The notes under the pieces were generated by a model. It ran no database searches, was not told where the DNA came from, and saw only the letters and a program-made list of their open reading frames with translations. Shown piece after piece: positions 48,110 to 59,559 of a stretch of 64,000 bases of DNA. The DNA lies in the NCBI RefSeq assembly GCF_040802235.1, contig NC_133158.1:38196001-38260000 (forward strand), given 5' to 3'. The position numbers were made by a program, and so were the translations under genes. Within the stretch, counting starts at the first letter, position 1. Each line of letters opens with the position of its first letter. The stretch comes from Manis javanica (taxonomy: Eukaryota; Chordata; Mammalia; Pholidota; Manidae).

Positions 48110-48440
48110 AAGAACCGGTCATGGCAACCTCACACCCTTTCACTAAAGTGATAGTCCACAGGTGGGCATGTGGCCTGGTTCTGGCTAAGGAGATGTAAGG
48201 GGAAGTCTGCTGAATGGCTCTCGGGAAAGGCTTTCTTTCAGGACAAAAGTGGGGCCCCTGAAGGAAAAGAAAACCTTTACCCACCCCCTTCCCTTCTACT
48301 TGGGATGCTGTCCTGTGAGGTGTCTGGAGCCCTGGCAGTCATCTTGCAACCATGAGGCAATGATGCTGTGGCAGAAATGAACACCAGAGGATGATGGTGG
48401 GCAGTGTGTTGCTCCTGTACCATGGGGCTGGTGGTCTCTA
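48110..48440. repeat. Unclassified ancient interspersed repeat
   Basis: Wording such as GGCCTGGTTCTGGCTAAGGA and CCTGGCAGTCATCTTGCAAC followed by CATGAGG resembles a dispersed mammalian repeat that I cannot name with confidence. A similar-looking stretch in reverse lies near 63160-63420. Confidence 0.35.
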
Positions 48441-48459
48441 AGCGTCTTGACTGTTTTAA

Positions 48460-48650
48460 TGGCTTAAAGGAGCCTCATCAGCTTTTCTGTAGCTTGAAGC
48501 CCTATGAGTACCAAGACAGTCAATGCTATTTACATTTCCTGGATGAGAGAAGTGACACTCAGAGGAAATGAATTTGCCTACGACTCCCAAGTAGGGGTGT
48601 TGAGACTCCAACTTGGGTCCCTCAGAACCTAGAAGCTGGGGCTCTGTCTG
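48460..48650 (-). repeat. MIR SINE
   Basis: Reverse-complement MIR wording: TTTACATTTCCTGGATGAGA, GAAGTGACACTCAGAGGAAA, AACTTGGGTCCCTCAGAAC. Confidence 0.6.
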
Positions 48651-48689
48651 CTGGGCCAGGGATGAATCCTATAGCTACAACCCTTATCC

Positions 48690-48895
48690 TTTCCCACCCT
48701 GGCTGGACTCGGCAGCCTGGATCCTTAGCCTGGCTGTAGTCCTTATGAGCTCTCTGCCTTCTCAGGGTCCTTGGCCTCCCTGTACCTTGGTTTCCTTATC
48801 TGTAAACAGTGGTAACAACAGCCTTACAGGGTTGCTGTGAGGACTAAAGAGTTCACAGAACTTGAGTGCCTGGTACATGGTTAGCACTTGTCAGC
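48690..48895 (+). repeat. MIR SINE
   Basis: Sense MIR: TACCTTGGTTTCCTTATCTG, ACAGGGTTGCTGTGAGGACT, GAGTGCCTGGTACATGGTTA. Confidence 0.8.
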
Positions 48896-48899
48896 CAGA

Positions 48900-49205
48900 T
48901 TGTGTTTACTACTATCATTTCTCCCGCTGCAAGGTGCTAAGCTTGCAGGGCCTTGATACCTAGCGCTCACTGGGTCCTCAGGGGGTGAGTGGGCTGAGCC
49001 AGCCCCATCTGCCCCTCAGAAGCTGTGGAGCTAGTGGCACCTAGGGCCCTGCTGGGAGCCTGGCTTGTCCCCAGCTTGCTCTGTGGCCTGGGGTAAGCCA
49101 GTCACCCTCTCTGAAGCAAGGCCTTCCCACCTGCAACCCAAAGGTATGGGTCAGATGAGCCCCCACAGGCTCCTTTAGCTCAGCCCTTGGGCTTCAGTGA
49201 GCAGC
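48900..49205. other. CHST13: CHST13 intron 2, no clear feature
   Basis: Unique sequence; no repeat or exon recognised. Confidence 0.5.
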
Positions 49206-49209
49206 CACC

Positions 49210-49985
49210 TACCCAACCCCAGTCTTATCATTCTCCCCAGCTTCAAACCCTCCATGGCTCCCTATTGCCCTTGCCTTTCCTGCCAAGGCAAGCCACTGCC
49301 CACCCTGACTCACCTCCCATACTCTCTTCTGTCCTCCACTCACTGCCAGGCACTCACCCCTACTATTTGCTTCTTAACTCCTCCTCTGCAGGTCTCAGCT
49401 CCAAAGTCCATTTCTCAGAGGGGAGTCTTCTCCCTCATCTAAACTGGGACCCTCCTGGTAGAGCTCTCGTTGCACCTCATGCTGCTGCTTTAGACACGGA
49501 CCAGTCACAGGCTGGTGCAGGTGGTGAGGGGAGGATGTCTCCCCACCATGGGACTGTCAGCTGCACGAGATCAGGGATCCAGCTGGCCTGCTTGCTGCTG
49601 ATCAGCAGTATCCTGAGCGCAGCCCATACAGTAGGTCCCTGACAAAGCTGTCTGAATGGGCGCCTCCGTGCACCTGTTGGGATGTGTGTGAGCCAGGGGC
49701 CTGTGGCTCTCAGTGGGGTGTAAGTGTGTGCGTGTGTTTGAGCTGCATGTGGCCCCTGGCAGAAGTGGAGCACGTGGATCCCCAGGCCACCTCTCCAGGT
49801 GCTGGGGAACAGTGTGAGGGGCGCTCCCTGGCTGGCTTCCCTATTTCATGAGTTACTAATATTTGGGGGTTCACTTACTATCTCCCCACTACTGTCAGCT
49901 CCCTGAAAGCAGACACCAGGTCTGTTTTACTCTGCCTCACACAGTGTGGCTTCCATCTATTGTTGGGTGGATGATGGATGGGTGA
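49210..49985 (+). repeat. L2 LINE fragments
   Basis: L2 3'-end phrases, e.g. AACCCTCCATGGCTCCCTAT near 49246, ATACAGTAGGTCCCTGACAA near 49626, and CTCCCTGAAAGCAGACACCA with GGTCTGTTTTACTCTGCC near 49900. Interrupted by unique-looking sequence. Confidence 0.6.
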
Positions 49986-50184
49986 GAATTGGGGGGAGAC
50001 CCCAGAGCTCTCAGCTTGCTGCCAAGATTTGCCTCTGTCCCCTCCACAGACATTCCCTCTCTGACAGAGCCCGGACCTCAGGGGCATCTCTGTGCCCAGG
50101 GTGGACTGCAGCCCCCTGACAGGAGAGCTATACTGGGGCTCTCGGGCGAGGGGGGCACCCCTGGGCAGAGATCTGGCCACCTAC

Positions 50185-50267
50185 CTGGTCCAGGTCATAG
50201 AGCATCTGCAGGGGACTCCTCCTCTTCCAACCGAGCCAGCCAGAAGCCAGGGCCCCATTTTCAAATG
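50185..50267 (-). CDS. CHST13: CHST13 exon 2
   Basis: An 83-nt exon read on the minus strand between the acceptor ATGCCCCGCAG and the donor CAG|GTAGGT. It encodes (A)FENGALASGWLGWKRRSPLQ then MLYDLDQ, matching human [20 protein letters not shown] then KLYDLDQ. This is the stem between the Golgi membrane anchor and the catalytic domain. It ends in phase 0, fitting the last exon ([12 protein letters not shown]). Its first two bases need one base from exon 1, so exon 1 must end with a single base of an Ala codon. Exon 1 was not found up to the window's right edge. Confidence 0.9.
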
Positions 50268-50269
50268 CT

Positions 50270-51060
50270 GCGGGGCATAAGGACAGAGGCATCACTGCAG
50301 CATCAGATGGACTGGCTGTGGCGCTTGTGGGACTCGGCCAACTCACATGGGTCCCTTTTAGCCACCTCTGGGGCTCATTTCCCTGCTGTGTCCCACCTGC
50401 CTCAAGGGGGCTTGGCAGAGTGTGGGCAGGCTGACAGGGCCCCTAATCAACCAGGGCGGCGTGCTTGGTATCACTCCTACCCATGTGTCCTGCCTTCCAG
50501 GTACGAGGGGATGAGAGGGAAGGAGTTACCACCCACAGCCCTCTGGGAAAGGCCTGACCACCCAACCTCACCTCCCTCCAACTGCCTTCATCAAATGCTT
50601 TGCTCCTGCCAGCCCCCTGCCCATGGAGGCCTGAGGGGCTCCCCAAACCGGCTAGCTGTCCAGCCTCCCCAGATCTTGGATGTAAGCAGGCAGAAAGGGC
50701 TAGGAAGCAATGGAGGTGGTACAGCCAGGCTGCAGGTCCTCTGGGGACAGCTCCCCAGGTCAGGTGGCCCGCTGAGGACTCCCACAGCAGCCTGTACTTA
50801 TGCCACCTCATAGTAATGCAGTTTTGGCTGGAAGCCTTTGAGGACAGGGATGCCATCTACCTGTCTCAGTGCTGCATTCCTCAATCTCCTAAAACTGCCA
50901 GATTCCACTCAATACATTTATTCTTTTATTTGAAATGTGTTTTAAAGAAATCTTCTTACATATTCAATTATTAGAAATATATTCATAGAAATATCATCAA
51001 TTTAGGTAAGGATAGGCTCATGACCTTATGCTTCTTGATCACATTTTTCAAATGAATCAA
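50270..51060 (-). other. CHST13: CHST13 intron 1, unique part
   Basis: No repeat recognised until about 51060. A 274-codon open frame on the plus strand (49989-50813) runs antisense through exon 2 and is a chance product. Confidence 0.6.
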
Positions 51061-51064
51061 GTAT

Positions 51065-52430
51065 AACACAGTCTTTGAAAAGATCACCAAAACTAGCAAA
51101 TCTTTAGCTGGATTGACTAATAATGAAAGAATGAAGATTGAAATTACTGGAAACAAGAATTAAAGAAGAGACATCAGTACTGGATCTTACAGAAATAAGA
51201 AAGGATTTTAAGAGTATAATATAAACAATTGTACAACAGAAAATTAGATGACATATGAAATGGACAAATTCCTAGAAAGATGTAAATACCTGAAACTAAC
51301 TCAAGCAGAAATAGAAAATCTAAATTACATATAAAAAGTAAAGAGACTGAGTTAGTAATTTTAAAAAAAATCCCATAAAGAAAATCCCAGGATCAGATGG
51401 CTTCACTGGTGAATTTTGCCAAATAGTTACAGAAGAATTAACGCCAATCTCTTCCAAATGCTTCTCCTACTTCCCACACTCTTCCCTCGCCTCCAAAAAG
51501 GGGGAGAACACATCTTAACTGAGCATATAAGCCCAGTATTACCCTGATACTAAAACCGGAAAGAGACATCACAAGAAAACTACAGAGCAGTATCTCTTAT
51601 GAAATAGATGCAAAATATTCAACAAAATACTAGCAAACTGAATCCATCAGCATGTAAAAAGACTAAGTGAGATTTATCTCAGGAATGCAAGGTTGGTACA
51701 ACATAGAAATATCATTTAAGGGAATACACTACATGATCATCAATACATGCATTGCACAAAAATGAAAAAACATTGCACAAAATCCAATACTCTTTCATGA
51801 TAAAAACATTAAATGAAGTAGGAATTGAAGGAACTTCATCAAACTGTAAAGGTCTAGGAAAAACCCACAGCTAAATTTAATGCTGAAAAACTGGACACTT
51901 TACCTCTAAGACTGAGAACAAGACAAGGGATGCCTACTTTCACCACTTCTCTTCAATGTACTGGAAATTCTAGCCAGGGAATTAAATAAAAAACATCCAC
52001 GTTGGCAAGGAAAAAGTAAAACTGTCTATTCATAGATTACTTGATTCTATATAACCCCAAGGAATGCACACATTATTAGAACTAATAAATGTAAGTTGTA
52101 AAATATAAGTTCAATATACAATAGTCAATTGTATTTCTAAATACTAGTAATGAATAATCAAAAAATGAAAATAAGAAAACATTTCCACTTAAAACAACAT
52201 AAAAATAAAGTAATAAAAACTGAATTTAACAAAAGAAATGTAAGACATGTCACTGAATACTATAAGAGGTCATTGAAAGAAATTAAAGATCTGAGTGAAT
52301 GGAAAGCTATCCCACATTCATGGAGTGGGAGACTTAATATTGTTAAGATGGCAATACTCCCCAAATTGATTTACAGATTCAATGCAATCTCTATGAAATT
52401 CCAGCTGCCTTTTCTGAAGAAATTGACAAC
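51065..52430 (+). mobile_element. Old L1 ORF2 fragment
   Basis: Plus-strand reverse transcriptase region. Examples are AAAATCCCAGGATCAGATGG at 51383, CTCAGGAATGCAAGGTTGGT at 51678 and TGTTAAGATGGCAATACTCC at 52341. It stops abruptly at about 52430, where sequence of opposite orientation starts. Confidence 0.88.
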
Positions 52431-52439
52431 TGATCCTTA

Positions 52440-53198
52440 CATCAGTTTCCTTTCATTTCACCTTTTAAGGTTCCCTTAAGCATTTCTTGTAGGGCAGGTC
52501 TAGTGGCCATGAACACCCTCAGCTTCTGTTTATCTGGGAATGTCTTATTTCACCATCACTTTTGAAGGGCAGTTTTGCTAAATATAGGATGCTTGTTCAG
52601 CACCTTTTTCTTTGAGCACTTGGAATATATCAGCTCACTGACTTCTGGCTTCCAAAGTTTCTGATGAGACATCTGCTCATAATCTTACTGGGGATCCTTG
52701 TATGTGATGAATCACCTCTCTTGCTGCTTTCATGATTCTGTCTTTCCTTTGTCTTTTGAATGTTTGATTACAATGTGCCTTGGTGTGGGCCCTCTGAATT
52801 CATCTTATTTGGGATTTCTTGAGCTTCTTGGGTGTTTATATTCATGTCTGTCACGAAATTCAGGAAGTTTCCACTTGTTATTCTTCAGTTATTCCCTTAG
52901 CCCTTTCTCTCTGCTCACCTTCTGGTACTCCCACAGCGAGTGTGCCGGTCTGCCTATGCTATCCAACAGGTCCCTTAGGCTCTGTTTACTCTTCTTTTAC
53001 CTTTCTTTTTTTCTGTTCCTCATATTCAATAATTTCTATTGTCCTATATTCAAGCTCATGGATTCTTTCTTTTCTGCTCCTGTCTTTGAATTCCTCTAGT
53101 GAATTTTTCATTTCAGTTACTGTATTATTCAGCTCCAGAGTTTCTTTTGAGTTTTTTTTAAGTTTCTGTTTCTTTATTAATATATTTATTTTGCTCAA
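52440..53198 (-). mobile_element. L1 5' segment, inverted
   Basis: L1 ORF1 and the ORF1-ORF2 region on the minus strand. A 78-codon open stretch (53222-52986) shows the ORF1 coiled coil (LELNNTVTEMKNSLEEFKD). It sits head-to-head with the plus-strand L1 starting at about 53199 and shares inverted repeats with it. Confidence 0.8.
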
Positions 53199-53260
53199 TA
53201 AGATTATGAGCAGATGTCTCATCAGAAATGCTTAAGGGAATCTTAAAAGGTGAAATGAAA
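52451..53260. repeat. Two inverted-repeat pairs at an L1 inversion junction
   Basis: 52658-52687 is the exact reverse complement of 53199-53228 (30 nt). 52451-52486 is the reverse complement of 53225-53260 (36 nt, one mismatch). On the plus-strand side the two blocks are joined directly, whereas on the minus-strand side about 170 nt separate them. Confidence 0.92.
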
Positions 53261-56200
53261 CTACAGAGTAACTCAAAGTTGCATGGAGAAACAAAGATCT
53301 CAATAAAGGTAAATACGTGGGCAATTATAAAAACTAGTGTTATTGTAACAATGGTTTGTAACTGTACTTTCTGTTTTCTGTATGATTTAAGAGATTAGTA
53401 CATCTAAAGGAAAAAATAAATAATTATTAGCCTAAAATCTAGTATTGTTGTAATTCCAAATCTTGTTTTATACATAACTTAAAGGATTAATGCATTTAAA
53501 AATGGTTAGTTTATGTGTTTGGGCACACAATATAAAATGATATCATTATAGAACCTCAACAACTAAAAGAGAGATGGGGACAGAACTCTAAAAAGAGCAG
53601 AGTTTTTATGTTATTAAAGTTAAACTTATATAAATTCAAAATGGAGTGTTTTGATTTTAGGATGTTAAATAAAACTCATGATAACCAGAAAGAAAATACT
53701 TATAGAATATGCATTTAAAAAGAGAAACAAATTTAAGTATTCACTACAAAAAAAATTGACTAAACACAAAAGTAGACACTAATATAAGAAATGGGGAGCA
53801 CAAAAGCCACATATATAGAAATAATTAGCAAAATGACAGATGTTCCTCCTGAACAGTAATTATTTTAAATGTAAATGGATTAAACTCTCCAATTAAAAGA
53901 GAGAAGTTGGCAGAATTGATAACAACACATGACCCAACTCTGTGTGGTGTGTATAAGAGACCCTTGAGACCCAATGACACAAACTAGTTGAAAGTGAAAG
54001 GATGGACAGAAGGTATTCCAAGAAAATAGGAACCAAAGAGAGTAAAGGTGGCTATACTAATATCAGATGAAATAGAATTTAAATCAGAAAGTCTTATGAG
54101 ACAAAGAAGAATATTAAATATTAATAAAGGTTTGATACAGCAAAAAGAACAGTCATAAACATTTACTTACCTAATGGCAGACCATTAAAATACATGAAAC
54201 AAAAACTGACAGAACAGAAGAGAGAAATAGTTCTACAATAATAGTCAGAGACTTCAATAGCCCCTCATGATAGTGGGTAGGATAGAACAACCAGGAGATA
54301 AGTAAGGAGACAGAAGACTTACACAATGCAAAAAAACAAGTAGATCTAATAGACATATTCATGATTCTTGACCCAACAACAACTTACACATTCCTTTCCA
54401 GTTCATGTGGATCATTTTCCAGGATAGATCACATGGTAGGCCACAGATTGTCACAAAAGATTTTTAAATATATATATTATTATACAAAGTATCTTTTCTG
54501 ACCACAAGTTAGAAGTGAAAAATGGAAATTTCAGAAATTTGTGGAAATTAAAAAACACACTGATCAAAGAAGAAATCACAGGGATGGGAAATTAGAAAAT
54601 ACTTAAGTATTTCTTCTCTGTGGTCAGAGAAGATACTTGCAGAAAATATTTAGAAATGAAGATGAAAATGCAGCATTCCAAAACTTATGGGATGCAGTGA
54701 AAGCAGTGTTATGGAGAAAATTTAGAGCTGTAAATGCTTACATTAAAAAACAAGAAAGATCTCAAATCAGTGACCTAAACTTACAGCTTAAGGAACTAGA
54801 AAAAGAAAATAATATGCCAAAGCCAGCAGGAATAAGGAAATATTAAAGATTAGAGTACAAATAAATGAAACAGAGGATAGAGAAAATTAATGAAACCAAA
54901 AGTTGGTACTTCAAAAAGATCAACAAAATTGACAATCTTTTAGCTAGATGGACCAAGAATAAAGAAGACTCAAATTACTAAAATCAAAATGTAAAATGAA
55001 AGTGGGGACATTACTATTGACTTACAGAAATAAAAAAGATTACAAGACAGTACTATGATAAATTGCATGCCAGATAAATTGGATTGGATTACCTAGATGA
55101 CATAGAAAAATTCCCAGAAACACAAAACCTGTTGAGACTTAATCACAAATAGAAAATCTGAACAGATTTACAATTAGTAAAGAGATTGAATCAGTAATCA
55201 TCCCTGCTCCTGATGAGCTCACTCATGGATTCTATCAAACATTTAAAGAAAAACTAATACCAATCCTTCTCAAACTTTTCCAAAAATTATAGAGTGTGGA
55301 ACACTTCCTAACTCATTCTATGAGGCCAGCATAACACTGATAAAAAAAGCCAGACAAAGATCTTAAAAGAAGGAAATCTTGCCATTTGCAACAATGTGAA
55401 AGAGCCTAGAGTGTATCATGTTAAGCAAAATAAGTCAGATAGAGAAAGACAAATACCATATGCTATAACTTATATGTGAAATCTAAAAAAACAAAAATAA
55501 GCAAGCAAAATCAAAATCCTTAAATACTGACAACAGACTGCTGGTTACCACAAGGAGGGGAGTGGAGGGATGAAGGGGATAAAGAGATACAAACTTCAAG
55601 TTATAAAATGAATTAGTCATGGGAATGGAAGTACAAAATAGAGAATATAACCAGTATTATTGTAATATCTTGGTATGGTAATGGGGTAACTATGATGAGC
55701 ATTTGGTAATGTATATAATTATTGGTCATTAGGTAGTATACCTGAAACCAATATAATATTGTATATCAACTATATCCCAATAAAAAAACTGCAAAAGAAA
55801 GGTATTACAAGAAAAGAAAGCTACAATATCCCTTATAAACATTGATGCAAAAATCCCTCCATAAAATGCTAGAAAACTGAATACATCAGCATATTAAAAA
55901 TATTATACACCCATGACTGGGTGGGATTTATTCCTGGACTGCAAGGATGGTTCAGCACATGAACATCAATCAGTGTTGGGTACCACACTGACAGGATGAA
56001 GGGAAAAGCCACATCATCATTTCATGGGATGCCTAAAAAGCATTTGACAAAATTCAACGCACTTTCACGATAAAATCCCTCAAAAACAAGGAATAGAAGG
56101 AAATTAACCTTTACATAATATAAGCCATATATGAAAACTCTGTAGTAAACATAATACTTCATGGTGAGACTAAACGCTTTTTCCTCCAAGATCAGGAACA

Positions 56201-58207
56201 AGGATGCCCACTTTTGCCACTTCTATTAAACATAATACCAGAAATTCCAATCAGAGCGATTAGTCAAGAAAAAGACATAAAAGACATCTAAGCTGGAAAA
56301 GAAGTGGTAATATTACCTGCTTGCAGATGAGATTATCTTAAATGCAGAAAGCCTTAAAGACTACACAGAAAAAAATGGTTAGAAGTAGTAAATGTTTACC
56401 ATAGTAGCAGATACAAAGTCCACACACAAAAATCAGTTGCATTTCTCTACAGAAGCAATGAACAATATGAAGAGGAAATTTCAAAAGTAATTCCATTAAA
56501 ATTAGCATCAGAAGGAAGGAAATACTTAGGAATTAACTTAATTAAGAAGACAAAAGACTTGTACAATGAAAATCACAAAACTTTGCTGAAAGAAATTCAA
56601 GAAGACCCAGAGAAACGAAACATCCCATCTCACAGACTGGAAGACAGGATTGCTGAAACGTCAGTTCTTCTCAAAATGGTCTGCAGATCCAGTGGAATCC
56701 CTGTCAAAATTTCAATGACATTTTTTGCAGTAATAGAAAAAAACCATCCTAAAATTTATATGGAATCTCAAAGAACTTCAAATAACCAAAACAGTCTTGA
56801 AAAAGAAGAACAAAATGGAGGACTCACACCTCCTGATGTCCAGAGTCACTACAAAGCCACAGTCACTAAAACAGTGTGCCAGTGTCGTAACCAGATGCGC
56901 AGACCAATGGAACAGACAGAACAAAGGTCCCAGAAATAAACACTTCCATATGCCATGAAATGACTTTTGACAAGGGTGCTAAAACTATTCATTGAGGAAA
57001 AGAGAGCCTTTTCAACAAACAGTGCTGTAAAAACTGAGTATCTACAAGCAAAAGAATGAATTTGGATCCTTACCTTATATCATATACAAAAATTCACTCA
57101 AAATGGATCAAAGACCTAAATGTAAGACCTACAATAATAATACTCTTAGAAGAAAACACAGGACAAAAACTTCCTAATTTGGATTTGGCAATGATTTTTT
57201 GGATACAGGTAATAAAAGGAAAAGTAGGTAAACTGGCCTTCATGAAATTTTTAAATTTGGTGCACCAAGACACCATCCACAGGGTAAAAGGCAACCCACA
57301 GAACAAGAGAAAATATTTGCAGATTATGTACTTGTCAAGGGATATAGAGAACTCCTAAAATCAACAAGAACACCCAATTCAAAAATGGGCAAAGGACTTG
57401 AACAGATATTTTTCCAAAGAAGGTATGCAAATGGCCATTTGAAAGGATGTTTGAAATCCACAGGAAAGGACGCTCAACGCATAATCACTAGGGAAATGCA
57501 AGTCAAAACTAAAATGAGACACCACCTCACACCCATCATTATAGCTAGAATGGAAAAAACAACATGCATTGGTAGGGATGTGGAGAAACTGCAACTTCTG
57601 TGCACTGTTGGTAGGAATGCACAATGGTACAGCTGCCATGGAAAACAGTATGGAGGGTCCTCCAAGAAAGAGAATACTTGTATGACTGAGCTACTCCACT
57701 TCTGCGTTCATATCCAAAAGAGCTGGAAGCAGGGTGCTGAAAAGATGTTTGCACACCCATGTTCATAGCAGCTTATTCACAATGGCTAAAACACAGATGC
57801 AATTCAAGAGTCCATCAGTAGATGAATAGATAAGCAGAATGTGGTCTAGACATACAATGAGTATTATTCAGCCTTGAAAAGCTGTGCCTCTGACACAGGC
57901 TATAACATTAATGAACTTTGAGGACATTATGTTCACAGTGAAATAAGCCAGCCACAAAGGACAAATAGTCTATGATCCACTTCTATTAGGTACCTAAAGT
58001 GCTCAAATTCTTAGGGACAGAAAGTAGAATGGTGGTTGGCAGGGGAGTGGGGAGAAGAGAAGAGGGAACTGGTGATGGATGACAGTGATGGTCGTATAAT
58101 AACATCAATGTACTCAATACCACTGAACTGTGCAGTTAGAACTCATTAAGGTGGTAAGTTTCATGTTATGTGTATTATACCACAATAACAAAAATTGGAA
58201 AAAAAAG
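53199..58207 (+). mobile_element. Old L1, ORF1 end to 3' end, with nested insertion
   Basis: Plus-strand L1 covering the intergenic region and ORF2. Endonuclease-region wording runs from TAAATGTAAATGGATTAAAC (53867) to ACACATTCCTTTCCAGTTCA (54385). RT and C-terminal regions run from 54900 to 57800. The 3' end is CTGAACTGTGCAGTTAGAAC and an A-tract at about 58197-58207. The frame is riddled with stops. It is interrupted by another L1 3' end at about 55376-55797. Confidence 0.87.
55376..55797 (+). mobile_element. L1 3' end nested in the older L1
   Basis: It starts in the ORF2 tail (TTGCCATTTGCAACAATGTG) and ends with AACTATATCCCAATAAAAAA. The host L1 reads CCAGACAAAGAT before it and ATTACAAGAAAAGAAAGCTA after it, so the older element is split in the RT region. 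Short AAAAGAAAGG-like direct repeats flank it. Confidence 0.8.
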
Positions 58208-58770
58208 TTAAGTATAGAGTTACGCTATGACCTAGCAATTCCACTCCTAGATATATGCCCAGGAAAACTGAAAACACATTCATATAAAAACTTATGCACA
58301 AACATTCCTGTCAGTATAATTTATAATAAGCAGAAAGAAATAATGCAAATGTCTATCAGCTGAAGAATGGATAAATACTGTGGCATTTCATGCAGTGGAA
58401 TATTATTCAGCCATGAAAAGGAATGGGGTGCTGATACATGCTACAATGTGACTGAACCTTATAACCTTATGTTAAGTAGAAGAAACCAGATTCAAAAGGC
58501 CACATATTGCTTGATTCCATCCCACAAAATGTCCAGAATGGGCAAGTCCATAGAGACAGAAAATAGACTAGTGGATGCCAGGGGCTTGGGAGGGGGAAGG
58601 CACTGGGGAAATGGAGGGACTGCTAATGGCTAATATTCTGGAATCCTCCAGTGGTGATGTCACACAACTTCTGAACATGCTAAAAACCACTGGATTGTAC
58701 ACTTTAAAAAAGTGTATTTTATGGAATGAGAATTATATTTCAGTAAGAACAAATAAACAAAAATATTGAT
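58208..58770 (+). mobile_element. Old L1 3' end, third copy
   Basis: Plus-strand L1 terminus: GACCTAGCAATTCCACTCCT, GCAGTGGAATATTATTCAGC, GGATTGTACACTTTAAAAAA. It directly follows the A-tract of the preceding L1. Confidence 0.87.
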
Positions 58771-58939
58771 CACAAAAAAGAATATATCCAAGGACATTTT
58801 ATGTAAATCTAGTTTACCAATTTTCTTAATGGCTATCTTAATATATTCTTGATTTTATTGAATATTGAATGGTCATAAGAAGAATATCTTCAAGAATTCA
58901 GGATCGTATGAGAAAAAAATATACTGACAAGAAAAATGA

Positions 58940-59288
58940 ATGTTTCTGTGACCCTTGGCTTTCGACTAAATGAAGACTCTTAAAGGGCTGCCAAGAAGAA
59001 TGCAGCTCACTCCTGAACCACATGGGGGCACTTCTATGTGGACTTTTTTCAATAAATACATTGGAAAATATTTTGGAGATTCGTGACAATTCGAAAAACT
59101 TTTCTTTTCTCTAGATTATGTTAGTGTAAGAATACAGTATATAATACATAAAACAAAATATATGACTGTCGACTGTCTATGTCATCAGTGAGGCTTCTGG
59201 TCAACAGAAGCTAGTAGTAGTTAAGTATTTTGGGAGTCAAATCAAGTTCAATGCCCCTGACCCCTGCATTGCTCAAGGGTCAACTGTA
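58940..59288 (-). mobile_element. MER2-like Tigger DNA transposon
   Basis: The right end carries TTGCTCAAGGGTCAACTG, the reverse complement of the MER2 terminal inverted repeat that begins CAGTTGACCCTTGAACAA. A degenerate partner, GTGACCCTTGGC, lies at about 58948. The length of about 350 bp fits the non-autonomous MER2 element. Orientation is arbitrary. Confidence 0.75.
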
Positions 59289-59381
59289 TATTCATTGCAA
59301 AGATTCAAGTTTTCCTTTAGACAAGTTTTCGGTGAACAAATAAACTTGGAAGATCTGATCTGTCGACAAACTGACCATGCG

Positions 59382-59557
59382 CAGTGGTTCTCAAACTTAA
59401 GCATGTGTGGGGGTCTGTGAAAACACAGAGTGCCCGGCCCCACACCCAGGGGTTCTGGCCCAGCAGGTCTGGAGTGGGGCTCACGAACCTGCATGTCTAA
59501 CGGTTCCCAGGTGACACTGTTGCTGCAGGTCCGGGTGCACACTCTGAGAACCACTGC
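59382..59557 (+). mobile_element. MER5A-like hAT-Charlie DNA transposon
   Basis: It begins CAGTGGTTCTCAAACTTAAG and ends GAGAACCACTG, the matching terminal inverted repeats of MER5A, with GGGGTCTG and CCCCACACCC wording inside. At 176 bp it is close to the full 189-bp consensus. No clear 8-bp target duplication remains. Confidence 0.9.
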
Positions 59558-59559
59558 AC

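Noticed and set aside
49989-50813. 274-codon plus-strand open frame
   Set aside because: Runs antisense through CHST13 exon 2 and has no recognisable content.
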